Both the position numbers and the translations under genes were made by a program. A stretch of DNA of 21,868 bases from Proteobacteria bacterium SG_bin5. GTDB taxonomy: Bacteria > Pseudomonadota > Alphaproteobacteria > Sphingomonadales > Sphingomonadaceae. The first letter of the stretch is position 1; each line of letters begins with the position of its first letter. The stretch spans positions 1 through 21,868 of the forward strand of contig LWDI01000064.1 of the NCBI GenBank assembly GCA_002083475.1. Reading direction: 5' to 3'. The notes under the pieces were generated by a model. The model searched no databases. It saw only the letters and a program-made list of their open reading frames with translations, and had not been told where the DNA came from. Shown piece after piece: positions 1 to 8,036 of the stretch.

Positions 1-57
1 GCGTCTCTACCGCATCTGCCCGGCCACGTCCGGGCGTGGCAGTGGAGGCGAAACGTC

Positions 58-318
58 ATGGATCTCATTGGTCTTATCGTGTGGCTCGTGGTCGGCGGCA
101 TCGTCGGTTGGCTGGCGAGCATGGTGATGCGCACCGATGCCCAACAGGGTCTGGTGCTCAATATCGTCGTCGGGATCATCGGTGCCTTTATCGGTGGTCT
201 GTTGTTCCGCGGCTCGATCAACGACGGGATCACCGTTTATTCGTTCATTACGTCGCTGGTCGGTGCGATCATCTTGCTCGCGCTGGTGAATTTGGTGCGT
301 CGCGGCGCGGTCCGCTGA
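58..318 (+). CDS. GlsB/YeaQ/YmgE family (transglycosylase-associated) small membrane protein
   Basis: This 86-residue protein is almost entirely hydrophobic, with three membrane segments at about residues 3-22, 31-50 and 60-80. The segments are rich in small residues (GGIVGWLAS, NIVVGIIGAFIGG), which is the hallmark of the GlsB/YeaQ/YmgE family, also called transglycosylase-associated proteins. These are inner-membrane proteins often induced by general or envelope stress, and their biochemical role is unknown. The ATG start is supported by a GGAGG ribosome site about nine bases upstream (near position 43-47). The length matches the family. It stands alone, and a strong terminator follows at 394-420. 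Identity is fairly secure; any stress role is inferred from relatives. Confidence 0.9.
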   Translation: MDLIGLIVWLVVGGIVGWLASMVMRTDAQQGLVLNIVVGIIGAFIGGLLFRGSINDGITVYSFITSLVGAIILLALVNLVRRGAVR

Positions 319-336
319 GGGCACGTCTGATCGGTC

Positions 337-374
337 GCGATTTCCCAGCCGGCGGCTGATACCCGGGAAATCGC
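337..374. repeat. Perfect 10-bp inverted repeat in the 3' untranslated region
   Basis: gcgatttccc at 337-346 is matched exactly by gggaaatcgc at 365-374. The 18-base loop contains a further 4-bp hairpin (agcc 347-350, ggct 354-357). It lies between the stop codon of the small membrane protein and its terminator, so the transcript would end in two consecutive stem-loops. It may stabilise the mRNA or be an operator; nothing here decides between these. Confidence 0.5.
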
Positions 375-393
375 GCTAGCTCCCAACTCGACT

Positions 394-420
394 GGGCCGG
401 CCCTCGCGCCGGCCCTTTTT
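394..420 (+). terminator. Rho-independent terminator after the GlsB-type gene
   Basis: A perfect 8-bp GC stem (gggccggc 394-401, gccggccc 408-415) with a 6-base loop is followed immediately by five T residues (416-420). The T run is on the + strand, so it ends transcription of the small membrane protein gene. It also abuts the stop codon of the opposing SIMPL gene. Confidence 0.85.
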
Positions 421-1133
421 CATTGCAGCAGGAACCGCACCGAGACGGTCGCGCTCACCTCGCTCTCGCCGGGCCGCAAGATCGTCTCGGCCTTGGCTTC
501 GCTCCGCGCCATCGCATAGGCGACCGGCACCGGCGGCGCGAAGCTCGGGCCGCCCTCGCTGATCGCCAGAATCCGCGCGACGCGCAGCCCCGCCGCCTTG
601 GCATAAAGTTCCGCCCGGGCGCGCGCCCGGGCCACCGCTTGCGCGCGCGCCTCGTCGAGCACCGCCTCGGGGTCGGCGAAGCCCAGGCTCGGTCCCTCGA
701 TTTGGTTCGCGCCCGCGCGCACCAGCGCGTCGAGCACCGCCCCGGCGCGCGCGATGTCGCGAAAGCGCAACGAGACCTGGCTCGCCGCCTGATAGCCGGT
801 GATCACCGGCGCTTGATCCTGGGCATAGCGATATTGCGGCTGGAGCGAGACGCGCGTCGTCTGCACGTCGCGCGCGGCGATGCCGGCGCGATCGAGCGCG
901 GCGAGCACGCGCGCCATTTGCTCGGCCTGGGCGCGCATCGCCGCCTCGGCGCTCGCCGCTTGCGCGACCACCCCCGCGCTCACCCGCGCCTGATCGGGCG
1001 CGCGCGCGATCTTGCCCTCGGCCTGCACGTCGAGCACCGCGCCTTCGGGCAGCGCCGCCGGTGGCGCCGGCAGCTGCGCGCCGACCGCGACGGGGGCCGC
1101 CAACAACAGCATCGCGAGCATCGATTTGCGCAT
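420..1133 (-). CDS. SIMPL domain (DUF541) periplasmic protein
   Basis: This 237-residue protein begins with a signal peptide (MRKSMLAMLLLAAPVAVGA, cleavage predicted before Q20). The rest is a single SIMPL/DUF541 domain. Typical features are the early segment VLDVQAEGKIARAPDQARV, the central LQPQYRY, and the C-terminal ETILRPGESEVSATVSVRF, as in BP26/OMP28-like proteins. These form periplasmic or outer-membrane-associated oligomers of unclear function, sometimes linked to oxidative stress. The start at 1133 is preferred over the longer frame because a GGGAG ribosome site sits seven bases upstream and the signal peptide begins exactly there. It is divergent from the RND efflux operon across 272 bp. 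Confidence 0.88.
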   Translation of the reverse strand: MRKSMLAMLLLAAPVAVGAQLPAPPAALPEGAVLDVQAEGKIARAPDQARVSAGVVAQAASAEAAMRAQAEQMARVLAALDRAGIAARDVQTTRVSLQPQYRYAQDQAPVITGYQAASQVSLRFRDIARAGAVLDALVRAGANQIEGPSLGFADPEAVLDEARAQAVARARARAELYAKAAGLRVARILAISEGGPSFAPPVPVAYAMARSEAKAETILRPGESEVSATVSVRFLLQ

Positions 1134-1324
1134 GGGCCACTCCCTCTTTCGCCGGGCCGAATCGCCGGTGGCGAGTCTATTGCCCGCCGCCGCCTGCCGC
1201 CAAGCTGAACGGTGCGCCCGCGTACGCGCGCCTTGCCGCGGTGCCGCGAAATCGCCCGGTCGGCCGCCAGCGCGCTTGCAAAAAGCGCGAAAAACCGCCA
1301 CGGGGGCGCGCCACGGCAAGGGCC

Positions 1325-1351
1325 TTGAGGCGGGTGACGTAAATCTACAAT
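1325..1351 (+). promoter_or_regulatory. Candidate sigma-70-type promoter of the RND operon
   Basis: Within the 272-bp divergent gap (1134-1405), TTGAGG at 1325-1330 and TACAAT at 1346-1351 resemble -35 and -10 boxes. The spacing is 15 bp, or 16 if CTTGAG at 1324 is used, slightly short of ideal. This is the only AT-rich patch in the gap. A weak imperfect dyad (about 1339-1359) overlaps the -10 region and could be an operator, but the symmetry is poor. The rest of the gap shows nothing recognisable. Confidence 0.4.
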
Positions 1352-1391
1352 ACAGTAACACAACGCGGCGCGAGCGCGACGCGGGGTCGCT

Positions 1392-1398
1392 GGAAAGG
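1392..1398 (+). promoter_or_regulatory. Ribosome binding site that fixes the efflux adaptor start
   Basis: GGAAAGG lies seven bases before the ATG at 1406. A GTG at 1400 is in the same frame but is only one base from this site, too close to be used. The ATG at 1406 is therefore chosen. Confidence 0.6.
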
Positions 1399-1405
1399 CG
1401 TGGGC

Positions 1406-2581
1406 ATGAACTACGAGCCGGGCAAGATGATGGACGCACAATTACTGACCGAGCACAAGCCCGCGCCGGTGCGCCGTCGCCGATGGATCGTGGCGCTGGT
1501 CGCCGCCGCGCTCGCCGCGCTCGCCATCTGGTACGGCTTGCGCCCCCAAGGCGCCGCGCCGACGAGCGACGCCAAGCCCAAGACGCAAGTGCCGAGCGTG
1601 ACGGTGACGGTCCCCGGTCGCCAGCAAGTGGCGCGCGGCATCACCGCGACGGGCACGCTCGGCGCGCGAGTCGATATGCCGGTCGGCGTCGCGGGCGAGG
1701 GTGGGCTGGTCGAAGCGGTGCTCGTCCAACCCGGCGATTGGGTGCGCGCGGGCCAAATGCTCGCGACGATCGATCGCTCGGTGCAGGAACAGACCCAGGC
1801 GCAGCTCGCCGCCAGCATCGCGGTCGCGCGCGCCGATGCGCGGCTCGCGCAATCCGAGCTCGATCGCGCCCAGCAGCTGGTCGCGCGCGGTTTCATCTCC
1901 AAGGCCGATCTCGATCGCCGCACCGCGACGCGCGACGCCGCGCTCGCGCGGGTGAAAGTCGCCGAGGCGCAGCTCGCCGAAACGCGCGCGCGCACCGCGC
2001 GGCTCGCGATTCGCGCGCCGGCGGCGGGGCTGGTGCTGACGCGCGCGGTCGAGCCGGGCCAGGTGGTGAGCCCGGCCTCGGGCACCTTGTTCCGCATCGC
2101 CAAGGGCGGCGAGCTCGAACTGCGCGCGACGCTCAGCGAAGGCGATCTCGCGCAGATGAAAGTCGGCGCGAGCGCGGAGGTGACGCCGGTCGGCGTCGGC
2201 CGCAGCTTTTCTGGCCGGGTGTGGCAGATTGCGCCGGTGATCGATCCGCAGAGCCGACTCGGCACCGCGCGGGTCGCGCTCGGCTATGATCCGCTGCTGC
2301 GCCCCGGCGGCTTCGCCTCGGCCGAGATCGTCGCCGGCACCGCGAGCGTGCCGCTGCTGCCGCAAAGCGCGCTGCAGAGCGACGACAAGGGCAATTACGT
2401 CTATGTGATCGACGCCAAGAACCAGGCCGAGCGGCGCGCGGTGAAGGTCGGTACCGTCGCCGACGAGGGCGTGGCGATCACGCAAGGGTTGGTGGGCGAC
2501 GAGCGCGTCGTCGTCTCGGCGGGGGCGTTCTTGAACCCGGGGCAGAAGGTGATCCCGGTCGCGGCGAAACCGACGCGTTGA
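1406..2581 (+). CDS. RND efflux periplasmic adaptor subunit (membrane fusion protein)
   Basis: This 391-residue protein is the adaptor (MexA/AcrA/HlyD family) of a tripartite efflux pump. After a short basic cytoplasmic tail (RRRR), one membrane segment (about residues 26-45) anchors it in the inner membrane. There is no lipobox cysteine. The lipoyl half containing VQPGDWVRAGQMLATID follows, then an alpha-hairpin rich in Ala, Arg and Gln, then the second lipoyl half (IRAPAAGLVLTRAVEPGQVV). The beta-barrel and membrane-proximal domains follow (SGRVWQIAPVIDPQSRLGTARV, LLPQSALQ, RAVKVGTVADEGVAITQGL). The permease gene begins 22 bp downstream, so the two form an operon. No outer-membrane channel gene and no TetR-type regulator accompany them. 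The substrate cannot be told from sequence. Confidence 0.95.
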   Translation: MNYEPGKMMDAQLLTEHKPAPVRRRRWIVALVAAALAALAIWYGLRPQGAAPTSDAKPKTQVPSVTVTVPGRQQVARGITATGTLGARVDMPVGVAGEGGLVEAVLVQPGDWVRAGQMLATIDRSVQEQTQAQLAASIAVARADARLAQSELDRAQQLVARGFISKADLDRRTATRDAALARVKVAEAQLAETRARTARLAIRAPAAGLVLTRAVEPGQVVSPASGTLFRIAKGGELELRATLSEGDLAQMKVGASAEVTPVGVGRSFSGRVWQIAPVIDPQSRLGTARVALGYDPLLRPGGFASAEIVAGTASVPLLPQSALQSDDKGNYVYVIDAKNQAERRAVKVGTVADEGVAITQGLVGDERVVVSAGAFLNPGQKVIPVAAKPTR

Positions 2582-2603
2582 GCGATCGAGCAAGGAACGG
2601 GCG

Positions 2604-5600
2604 ATGAACTTCCGCAATATCTCGGCCTGGTCGATCCGCAATCCGGTGCCGCCGCTGGTGCTGTTCGCGGCGCTGCTGCTCGCGGGTGTGGTCGCGTTCA
2701 TGCGGATGAGCGTGGCGAACAACCCCGACATCGATTTCCCCGCCGCGATCGTCGAGGTCACCCAGCCCGGCGCCGCGCCCACCGAGCTCGAGAATCAAGT
2801 CGCGCGCAAGGTCGAAACCGCGGTGCGCAACATCAACGGCGTCGACGAGGTCAATACCACCCTCGGCGAAGGTTTCAGCCGTACTTTCGTGACGTTCCGC
2901 ATCGGCACCCCGATCGACCGCGCGGTGAACGACGTGCGCAACGCGATCACCCAGATCCGCAGCGAATTGCCCGATGGGATTTTGGAGCCGCAGGTCTCGC
3001 GCGTCGACGCGGGCGATGATTCGCTCGCCTTTTTCTCGGCCGAAGGCACCGACATGACGCTCGAACAGCTGAGCTGGTATGTCGATGATACGGTGTCGAA
3101 AAAGCTGCGCTCGCTCGGCGGCATCGCGGCGGTGACGCGCACCGGCGGGGTGAGCCGCGAGATTCGCGTCATCCTCGATCCGTTGAAGCTCCAATCGCTC
3201 GGGCTGACGGCGGTGCAGGTCAACCAGCAGCTGCGCGCGACCAACCTCAACGCCGCCGGCGGTCGCGCCGAGATCGCGGGCTCCGAACAATCGGTGCGGG
3301 TGCTCGCCAATGCGCGCAGCGCCGGCGCGCTCGCCGATACCGAAATCGCGCTGGGCGGCGGGCGCCGGATCAAATTGTCCGACATCGCGCAGGTCAAGGA
3401 TCTCTACGGCGAACAGCGCGCGATGGCGGTGATGAACGGGCATCAAGTGCTCGCCTTCGACATCAAGCGCGCCAAGGGCGCTTCGGATTTGACCGTCTAT
3501 CGCGAGGCGGTGAAGGCGCTCGCCGAGCTGGAAAAGGCCAATCCCAAGGTCAAGTTCACCGAGCTGTGGACCTCGGCGCATTATACCGAAAAACAATATC
3601 ATTCGGCGATCGAGGCGATGATCGAGGGCGCGGTGCTCGCGGTCGTGGTGGTGATGCTGTTCCTGCGCGATTGGCGCGCGACGGTGATCTCGTCGATCGC
3701 GATTCCGCTGTCGGCGATTCCCGCCTTTTTCTTCATGGACCTGCTTGGCTTTTCGCTCAATTTCCTCAGCCTGCTCGCGCTCAGCCTGGTGGCGGGGGTG
3801 CTGGTCGATGACGCGATCGTCGAGATCGAGAACATCGTGCGCCATATGCGCATGGGCAAAAGCGCCTATCAGGCCGCGATCGACGCCGCCGACGAAATCG
3901 GCCTCGCCGTGCTCGCGACCACCATGTCGATCGTCGCGGTGTTCATGCCGGTCGCGCTGATGCCCGGCATTTCGGGGCAGTTCTTCAAGAATTTCGGGCT
4001 CACCGTGGTCGTGGCGGTGCTGCTGAGCCTGGGCGTCGCGCGGATGATCACGCCGATGGTCGCCGCCTATTTCCTCAAAGCCAAGGGCCATGCCGAACAT
4101 GGCGAAGGCTGGCTGATGGACCGATATATGGAGGCGCTGCGCTGGACGATGCGCCACCGCTGGAAGACGGTCACGATCGGCGGCCTGTCGTTCGTCGCGA
4201 TGATTTTCACCTTCGGCGGCTTCCCCGGGCTGTTCGGGCCGATCCCGCAAAGCTTCCAGCCCAAGCTCAACAGCGATTTCAGCCAGATCCAAATCACCAT
4301 GGCGCCGGGCACCACGCTCGAGGCGACGCGGCGCACCGCCGAGCGCGCGCTGGCGGTGGTGCAAGAGGCGCCCGAGGTGCAATCGGCGTTCATGAGCGTC
4401 GATCCCGCGAGCGCGGGTATTTTCCTCACGCTCAAGCGCGAGCGTGATCGCACCTCGACCGAGTTCGAACGCGCTTATGCCCCCGAACTCGCCGCGATTC
4501 CCGACGCGCGCGTCTTCTTCCAAGCCCAGGGCGGCGGCGGTTCCTCGGGCCGCGACATCACCGTCACGCTCGTCGGCAGCGATCCCGATCTGCTCAAGGC
4601 GACCGCCAATCGGCTGGTCGATGAAATGGGGACCATCCCCGAGCTGCGCGCGCCGCGCGTGGTCGGCGATTTGCAGAAGCCCGAGATCACGATCAAGCCG
4701 CGGCTCGATCTCGCCGCCGATCTGGGGGTGAGCACCGCCGCGCTCAGCCAATCGATCCGCATCGCCACTCTGGGCGACATCGATCAGAACACCGCCAAAT
4801 TCTCGCTCTCGGACCGGCAAATCCCGATTCGCGTGGCGCTCAGCGAAGGCTCGCGGCGCAATTTGTCGACGATCGAAAATCTGCCGGTGCCGACCGCGAG
4901 CGGCGGCGCGGTGCCGCTCAAATCGGTCGCCGACATCAGCTTCGGCGCGGGGCCGACGCTGATCCAGCGCGCCAATCTCACCCGCCGCATCACCATCGGC
5001 GCCGATCTCGCCCCCGGCAAGGTGACCGGCGACGCCAATCCCAAGATCGACGCGCTGCCCGCGCTGAAGAACGCGCCCGCCGGGATCACGCGGCTGAAGG
5101 TCGGCAACGACAAATGGCAGGCCGAGCTGATCATGAACTTCATCATCGCGGTGATCTCGGGCATTTTGCTCGTCTTCGCGGTGCTGGTGCTGCTTTACAA
5201 ACGGCTGATGCCGCCGCTGGTGAACCTCGCCTCGCTGTTGCTCGCCCCGCTCGGTTCGGCGCTCGCGCTGCGCGTTTCGGGCGACGCGGTGTCGCTGCCC
5301 GTCTATATCGGGCTGCTGATGCTGCTCGGCATCGTCGCCAAGAATTCGATCCTGCTGATCGACTTCGCGCTCGAGGAAATGGCCAAGGGCGTGCCCACCA
5401 CCGAGGCGATCCTCGACGCGGGCCACAAGCGCGCGCAGCCGATCGTGATGACCACGGTCGCGATGGTCGCGGGCATGGTGCCGGTCGCGCTGTCGCTGAC
5501 GGGCGACGGCAGCTGGCGCGCGCCGATGGGGGTGACGGTGATCGGCGGCCTGACGCTGTCGACCTTGCTCACGCTGCTGATCGTGCCGGCGAGCTTCTCG

Positions 5601-5750
5601 CTCGCGGTGGGCATCGAGGGGTGGATCGGCCCGCGCCTGTCGCGCCGCTTGCTCACCTATAAGCCGGGCGACGAACATGGCCCGATGATCGAGGGCGGCG
5701 CGCGCCGGCCGATCGATTATCGCGGCGGCGCGGCGCAGCCGGCGGAATAG
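2604..5750 (+). CDS. RND efflux transporter permease (HAE1/AcrB-like)
   Basis: This 1048-residue protein is full length for an AcrB-type proton-driven pump that exports hydrophobic or amphiphilic compounds through an adaptor and outer-membrane channel. The first membrane helix (about 14-36) is followed by a large periplasmic loop and a helix bundle. The bundle contains GVLVDDAIVEIEN, whose Asp402-Asp403 pair corresponds to the AcrB proton-relay aspartates. The second half repeats this plan, and GIVAKNSILLIDFA carries Lys913, the expected partner of the aspartates. The start is supported by AAGGA about eight bases upstream. The proton-relay residues look intact, so it should be active. The early sequence (NISAWSIRNPVPPLVLF) and VDDAIVEIENIVRHMR are typical of proteobacterial HAE1 pumps not tied to a named drug. 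Confidence 0.96.
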   Translation: MNFRNISAWSIRNPVPPLVLFAALLLAGVVAFMRMSVANNPDIDFPAAIVEVTQPGAAPTELENQVARKVETAVRNINGVDEVNTTLGEGFSRTFVTFRIGTPIDRAVNDVRNAITQIRSELPDGILEPQVSRVDAGDDSLAFFSAEGTDMTLEQLSWYVDDTVSKKLRSLGGIAAVTRTGGVSREIRVILDPLKLQSLGLTAVQVNQQLRATNLNAAGGRAEIAGSEQSVRVLANARSAGALADTEIALGGGRRIKLSDIAQVKDLYGEQRAMAVMNGHQVLAFDIKRAKGASDLTVYREAVKALAELEKANPKVKFTELWTSAHYTEKQYHSAIEAMIEGAVLAVVVVMLFLRDWRATVISSIAIPLSAIPAFFFMDLLGFSLNFLSLLALSLVAGVLVDDAIVEIENIVRHMRMGKSAYQAAIDAADEIGLAVLATTMSIVAVFMPVALMPGISGQFFKNFGLTVVVAVLLSLGVARMITPMVAAYFLKAKGHAEHGEGWLMDRYMEALRWTMRHRWKTVTIGGLSFVAMIFTFGGFPGLFGPIPQSFQPKLNSDFSQIQITMAPGTTLEATRRTAERALAVVQEAPEVQSAFMSVDPASAGIFLTLKRERDRTSTEFERAYAPELAAIPDARVFFQAQGGGGSSGRDITVTLVGSDPDLLKATANRLVDEMGTIPELRAPRVVGDLQKPEITIKPRLDLAADLGVSTAALSQSIRIATLGDIDQNTAKFSLSDRQIPIRVALSEGSRRNLSTIENLPVPTASGGAVPLKSVADISFGAGPTLIQRANLTRRITIGADLAPGKVTGDANPKIDALPALKNAPAGITRLKVGNDKWQAELIMNFIIAVISGILLVFAVLVLLYKRLMPPLVNLASLLLAPLGSALALRVSGDAVSLPVYIGLLMLLGIVAKNSILLIDFALEEMAKGVPTTEAILDAGHKRAQPIVMTTVAMVAGMVPVALSLTGDGSWRAPMGVTVIGGLTLSTLLTLLIVPASFSLAVGIEGWIGPRLSRRLLTYKPGDEHGPMIEGGARRPIDYRGGAAQPAE

Positions 5751-5757
5751 GCTCTTG

Positions 5758-5783
5758 AACAATCCCCCGCTTGGGGGATTGTT
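5758..5783 (+). terminator. Perfect 11-bp hairpin between the RND operon and the DUF445 gene
   Basis: aacaatccccc (5758-5768) and gggggattgtt (5773-5783) pair perfectly around a GCTT loop, starting seven bases after the permease stop codon. It is placed like a terminator, but only two T residues end the stem and no T tract follows. It ends six bases before the ATG of the next gene, so it would also hide that gene's ribosome-binding region. It may be a weak terminator, an attenuator, or a solitary palindromic repeat. Confidence 0.5.
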
Positions 5784-5789
5784 GCGGCG

Positions 5790-7049
5790 ATGGTCGCGTT
5801 CGATCGCCCCGCCCGACTGACGCCGCCGCCGGGCCTGGTGCGGATGCGGCTGGTCGCGACCGCGCTGCTGCTACTGATGGCCGGCGTGTTCATCGCCTGC
5901 CGCTGGATCGGCCCGGCGCACCCCGCGATCGGCTTCGCGCGCGCCTTCGCCGAGGCGGCGATGGTCGGCGGGCTCGCCGATTGGTTCGCGGTGACCGCGC
6001 TGTTCCGCCACCCGCTCGGTCTCCCCATCCCCCACACCGCGATCGTGCCGCGCAACAAGGATTGCATCGGCGACACGCTCGCCAATTTCCTGCGCTCGAA
6101 CTTCCTGATCCCCGCGGTCGTCGCGCGGCGGATGCGGCGCGCGGACGTGGCCGGCGCGCTCGGGCGCTGGCTCGCCCAGCCCGGCGCGCGCGACAGCCGG
6201 CTACGCGCGGGGGCGGGGCGGCTGTTCGCCGATCTGCTCGACGCGCTCGATCAGCAGCGGCTGGGCGGGATGGTGAAGCAGACGATCGGCAACCGGCTGC
6301 GCGCGCTCGACATCGCGCCGCTGATCGGCCAGGCGCTGGCGGCGGCGATCGCCAAGGACCGGCATCTGCCGCTGATCGCCGGGATCGTCCATTGGTCGGG
6401 GCGCACGCTCGAGGCGAACGAAGCGCTGATTCGCGGAGTCGTCCACGAACGCTCGGGCTCGCTGATGCGCTGGACCGGGCTCGACGAAACGCTTGCCAAC
6501 AAGATCATCGACGGCTTGCAGCAATTGCTCGTGCAAATGGGCGAGGACCGCGCGCACCCGATGCGCGCCAAGATCGAGGAAGCGCTCGCCCAGCTCGCCG
6601 ACGATCTTCAGCATAGCCCGGCGATGCAGGCGCGGGTCGATAAGCTGAAGCAGGAGATCATCGACAATCCGGCGATGCAGGCCTGGCTCGACGGGCTCTG
6701 GGAAAGCGGCCGCCATGCGCTGCTGCGGCTCGCGCGCGCGCCCGGCGGCGTGCGCCACGGCCGGCTCGGCGAGGCGCTACGCCAACTCGGCGAGACGCTC
6801 CAGCGCGAGCCGCGGCTGGCGGCGGCGGTCAATCGCTTCACCCGCCGCGCGGCGGTGGGCTTCGCCGCCGATTATGGCGACGGCGTCGTTCGGCTCGTCT
6901 CGGAAACGGTGCGCGGCTGGGACACCCAGACCGTGACGCAGCGGCTGGAGAATGCCGTTGGGCGCGATCTGCAATATATCCGCATCAACGGCACGATCGT
7001 CGGCGGGCTCGTCGGGCTCGTGCTCCACGGGCTCGACGTGTTGCTGTGA
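5790..7049 (+). CDS. DUF445 family membrane protein (YjiN-like)
   Basis: This 419-residue protein has an N-terminal membrane segment (about residues 20-40). The family signature follows: GGLADWFAVTALFRHPLG, then LPIPHTAIVPRNKDCIGDTL. A long, charged helical region makes up most of the protein. A second hydrophobic stretch closes it (INGTIVGGLVGLVLHGLDVLL), so both ends are probably in the inner membrane. The function of DUF445 is unknown. The ATG at 5790 has no visible ribosome site and sits directly after a perfect hairpin. The ATG at 5844 is the alternative; it too lacks a ribosome site and would still keep the membrane segment. It converges on the MipA/OmpV gene with only three bases between stop codons. 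Confidence 0.88.
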   Translation: MVAFDRPARLTPPPGLVRMRLVATALLLLMAGVFIACRWIGPAHPAIGFARAFAEAAMVGGLADWFAVTALFRHPLGLPIPHTAIVPRNKDCIGDTLANFLRSNFLIPAVVARRMRRADVAGALGRWLAQPGARDSRLRAGAGRLFADLLDALDQQRLGGMVKQTIGNRLRALDIAPLIGQALAAAIAKDRHLPLIAGIVHWSGRTLEANEALIRGVVHERSGSLMRWTGLDETLANKIIDGLQQLLVQMGEDRAHPMRAKIEEALAQLADDLQHSPAMQARVDKLKQEIIDNPAMQAWLDGLWESGRHALLRLARAPGGVRHGRLGEALRQLGETLQREPRLAAAVNRFTRRAAVGFAADYGDGVVRLVSETVRGWDTQTVTQRLENAVGRDLQYIRINGTIVGGLVGLVLHGLDVLL

Positions 7050-7052
7050 GCC

Positions 7053-7910
7053 TTATTGGAAGCGGAAACGGTAGCTGAGCGTCGCCCCCAAAGTCACCTG
7101 ATTGGCGCTGCCGAAGCGGCTGCGGGTGATCGGCGAATCGGCCGCCTCGAGCAGCAGCCGCGAATAGCTGACGAAGCCGTTCGCGCTCCATTTGCCCCCC
7201 AGCCGGCGCGAGACGAAGGCGGAGACGCCGATGTCGTTCAAATTGCCGCCGGGCGCATAAGCGGCGAGCCCGCTGGTCGCGGCCTCGGCCGGGGTTACCC
7301 CGAAATAGCGGCGGTTGTAGCGTTGATCGGCGAAGCGCAGGCGCCCGCCATACCCCAGCGTCCATTTGCCCGCGAGCTTCACCCGCCTGAGCGACAGATC
7401 GGCGATCAACCCTTCGTGCCCGCCCAGCGCCTGGCGCACCTCCACTTGCACGCTGGTGAAGAAATCGGGCTGCCAGGTGATGAACCCGCCGACTTCGGGC
7501 GCGAAGGAAATGCGGCGCAGCCCCGGGAAGCGCGCGATGTCGCGGCTGGTGCGGCCGAATTCGGGGCGCAGGATCGGCCCCGCGCGCAGATGGCGCTCGT
7601 TGACCAGATTATAGCCGATCCCCGTCTGCACCGAGGCGAAGAACTGGTTCTTGTAGCGAATGTCGAGCGCGGGGATCGGCAGCACGCGCAAGCCGTTGCT
7701 CCCCGGGAATTGCGGCACCGCGAGCACGCCCGGGCCGACGTCGATCTGCCAGCCCGGCGGATAGGGGCCGAAGCTGAAGCCGCCGGGGCGCGCGGCGGGC
7801 GGAGTGGGGGCGGGGGTGCTGGGCGCGGGCGCCGGATCGGGCGCGCCCGGTGTCTGCGCGGCGGCGGCGCTCGCCGAGCTCAAGCCGATTGCCAAAAGAA
7901 TAGCGCGCAT
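7053..7910 (-). CDS. MipA/OmpV family outer-membrane protein
   Basis: This 285-residue protein has a signal peptide (cleaved after about ASAAAA, residues 13-18). A proline- and alanine-rich linker (about residues 20-45) follows, then a beta-barrel of the MipA/OmpV family. Barrel-like features are alternating strands such as DIRYKNQFFASVQTGIGYNL, GFITWQPDFFTSVQVEVRQ and LRFADQRYNRRYFGVTP, ending in an aromatic-rich final strand (LSYRFRFQ). Family members are outer-membrane proteins. Some act as scaffolds for murein hydrolases and others as porin-like proteins, and this sequence does not distinguish them. The ATG is supported by GAGGGGGA just upstream. It is divergent from ileS across 126 bp, in which I see no confident promoter. 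Confidence 0.9.
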   Translation of the reverse strand: MRAILLAIGLSSASAAAAQTPGAPDPAPAPSTPAPTPPAARPGGFSFGPYPPGWQIDVGPGVLAVPQFPGSNGLRVLPIPALDIRYKNQFFASVQTGIGYNLVNERHLRAGPILRPEFGRTSRDIARFPGLRRISFAPEVGGFITWQPDFFTSVQVEVRQALGGHEGLIADLSLRRVKLAGKWTLGYGGRLRFADQRYNRRYFGVTPAEAATSGLAAYAPGGNLNDIGVSAFVSRRLGGKWSANGFVSYSRLLLEAADSPITRSRFGSANQVTLGATLSYRFRFQ

Positions 7911-8036
7911 CTTCCCCCTCCCCCCACAGGCGACGCCGCTCGCCTAGATTGATTTTCACCAACAGAAAAGCCCCGCCGCGCGTACCAAAGCGAAGCGCGT
8001 GACGCGGGCGCCAAGAGCGGTTAGAGCCGGTGCCCC

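Noticed and set aside
2478..5762. A very long open frame on the minus strand opposite the RND permease
   Set aside because: It mirrors the real gene, is rich in Arg, His, Asp and Gln as expected for antisense of GC-rich codons, and shows no family resemblance. The permease has clear motifs.
7911..8036. T-box or other riboswitch upstream of ileS
   Set aside because: The 126-bp gap has no T-box sequence or large conserved stem. T-boxes are also not expected in alphaproteobacteria.
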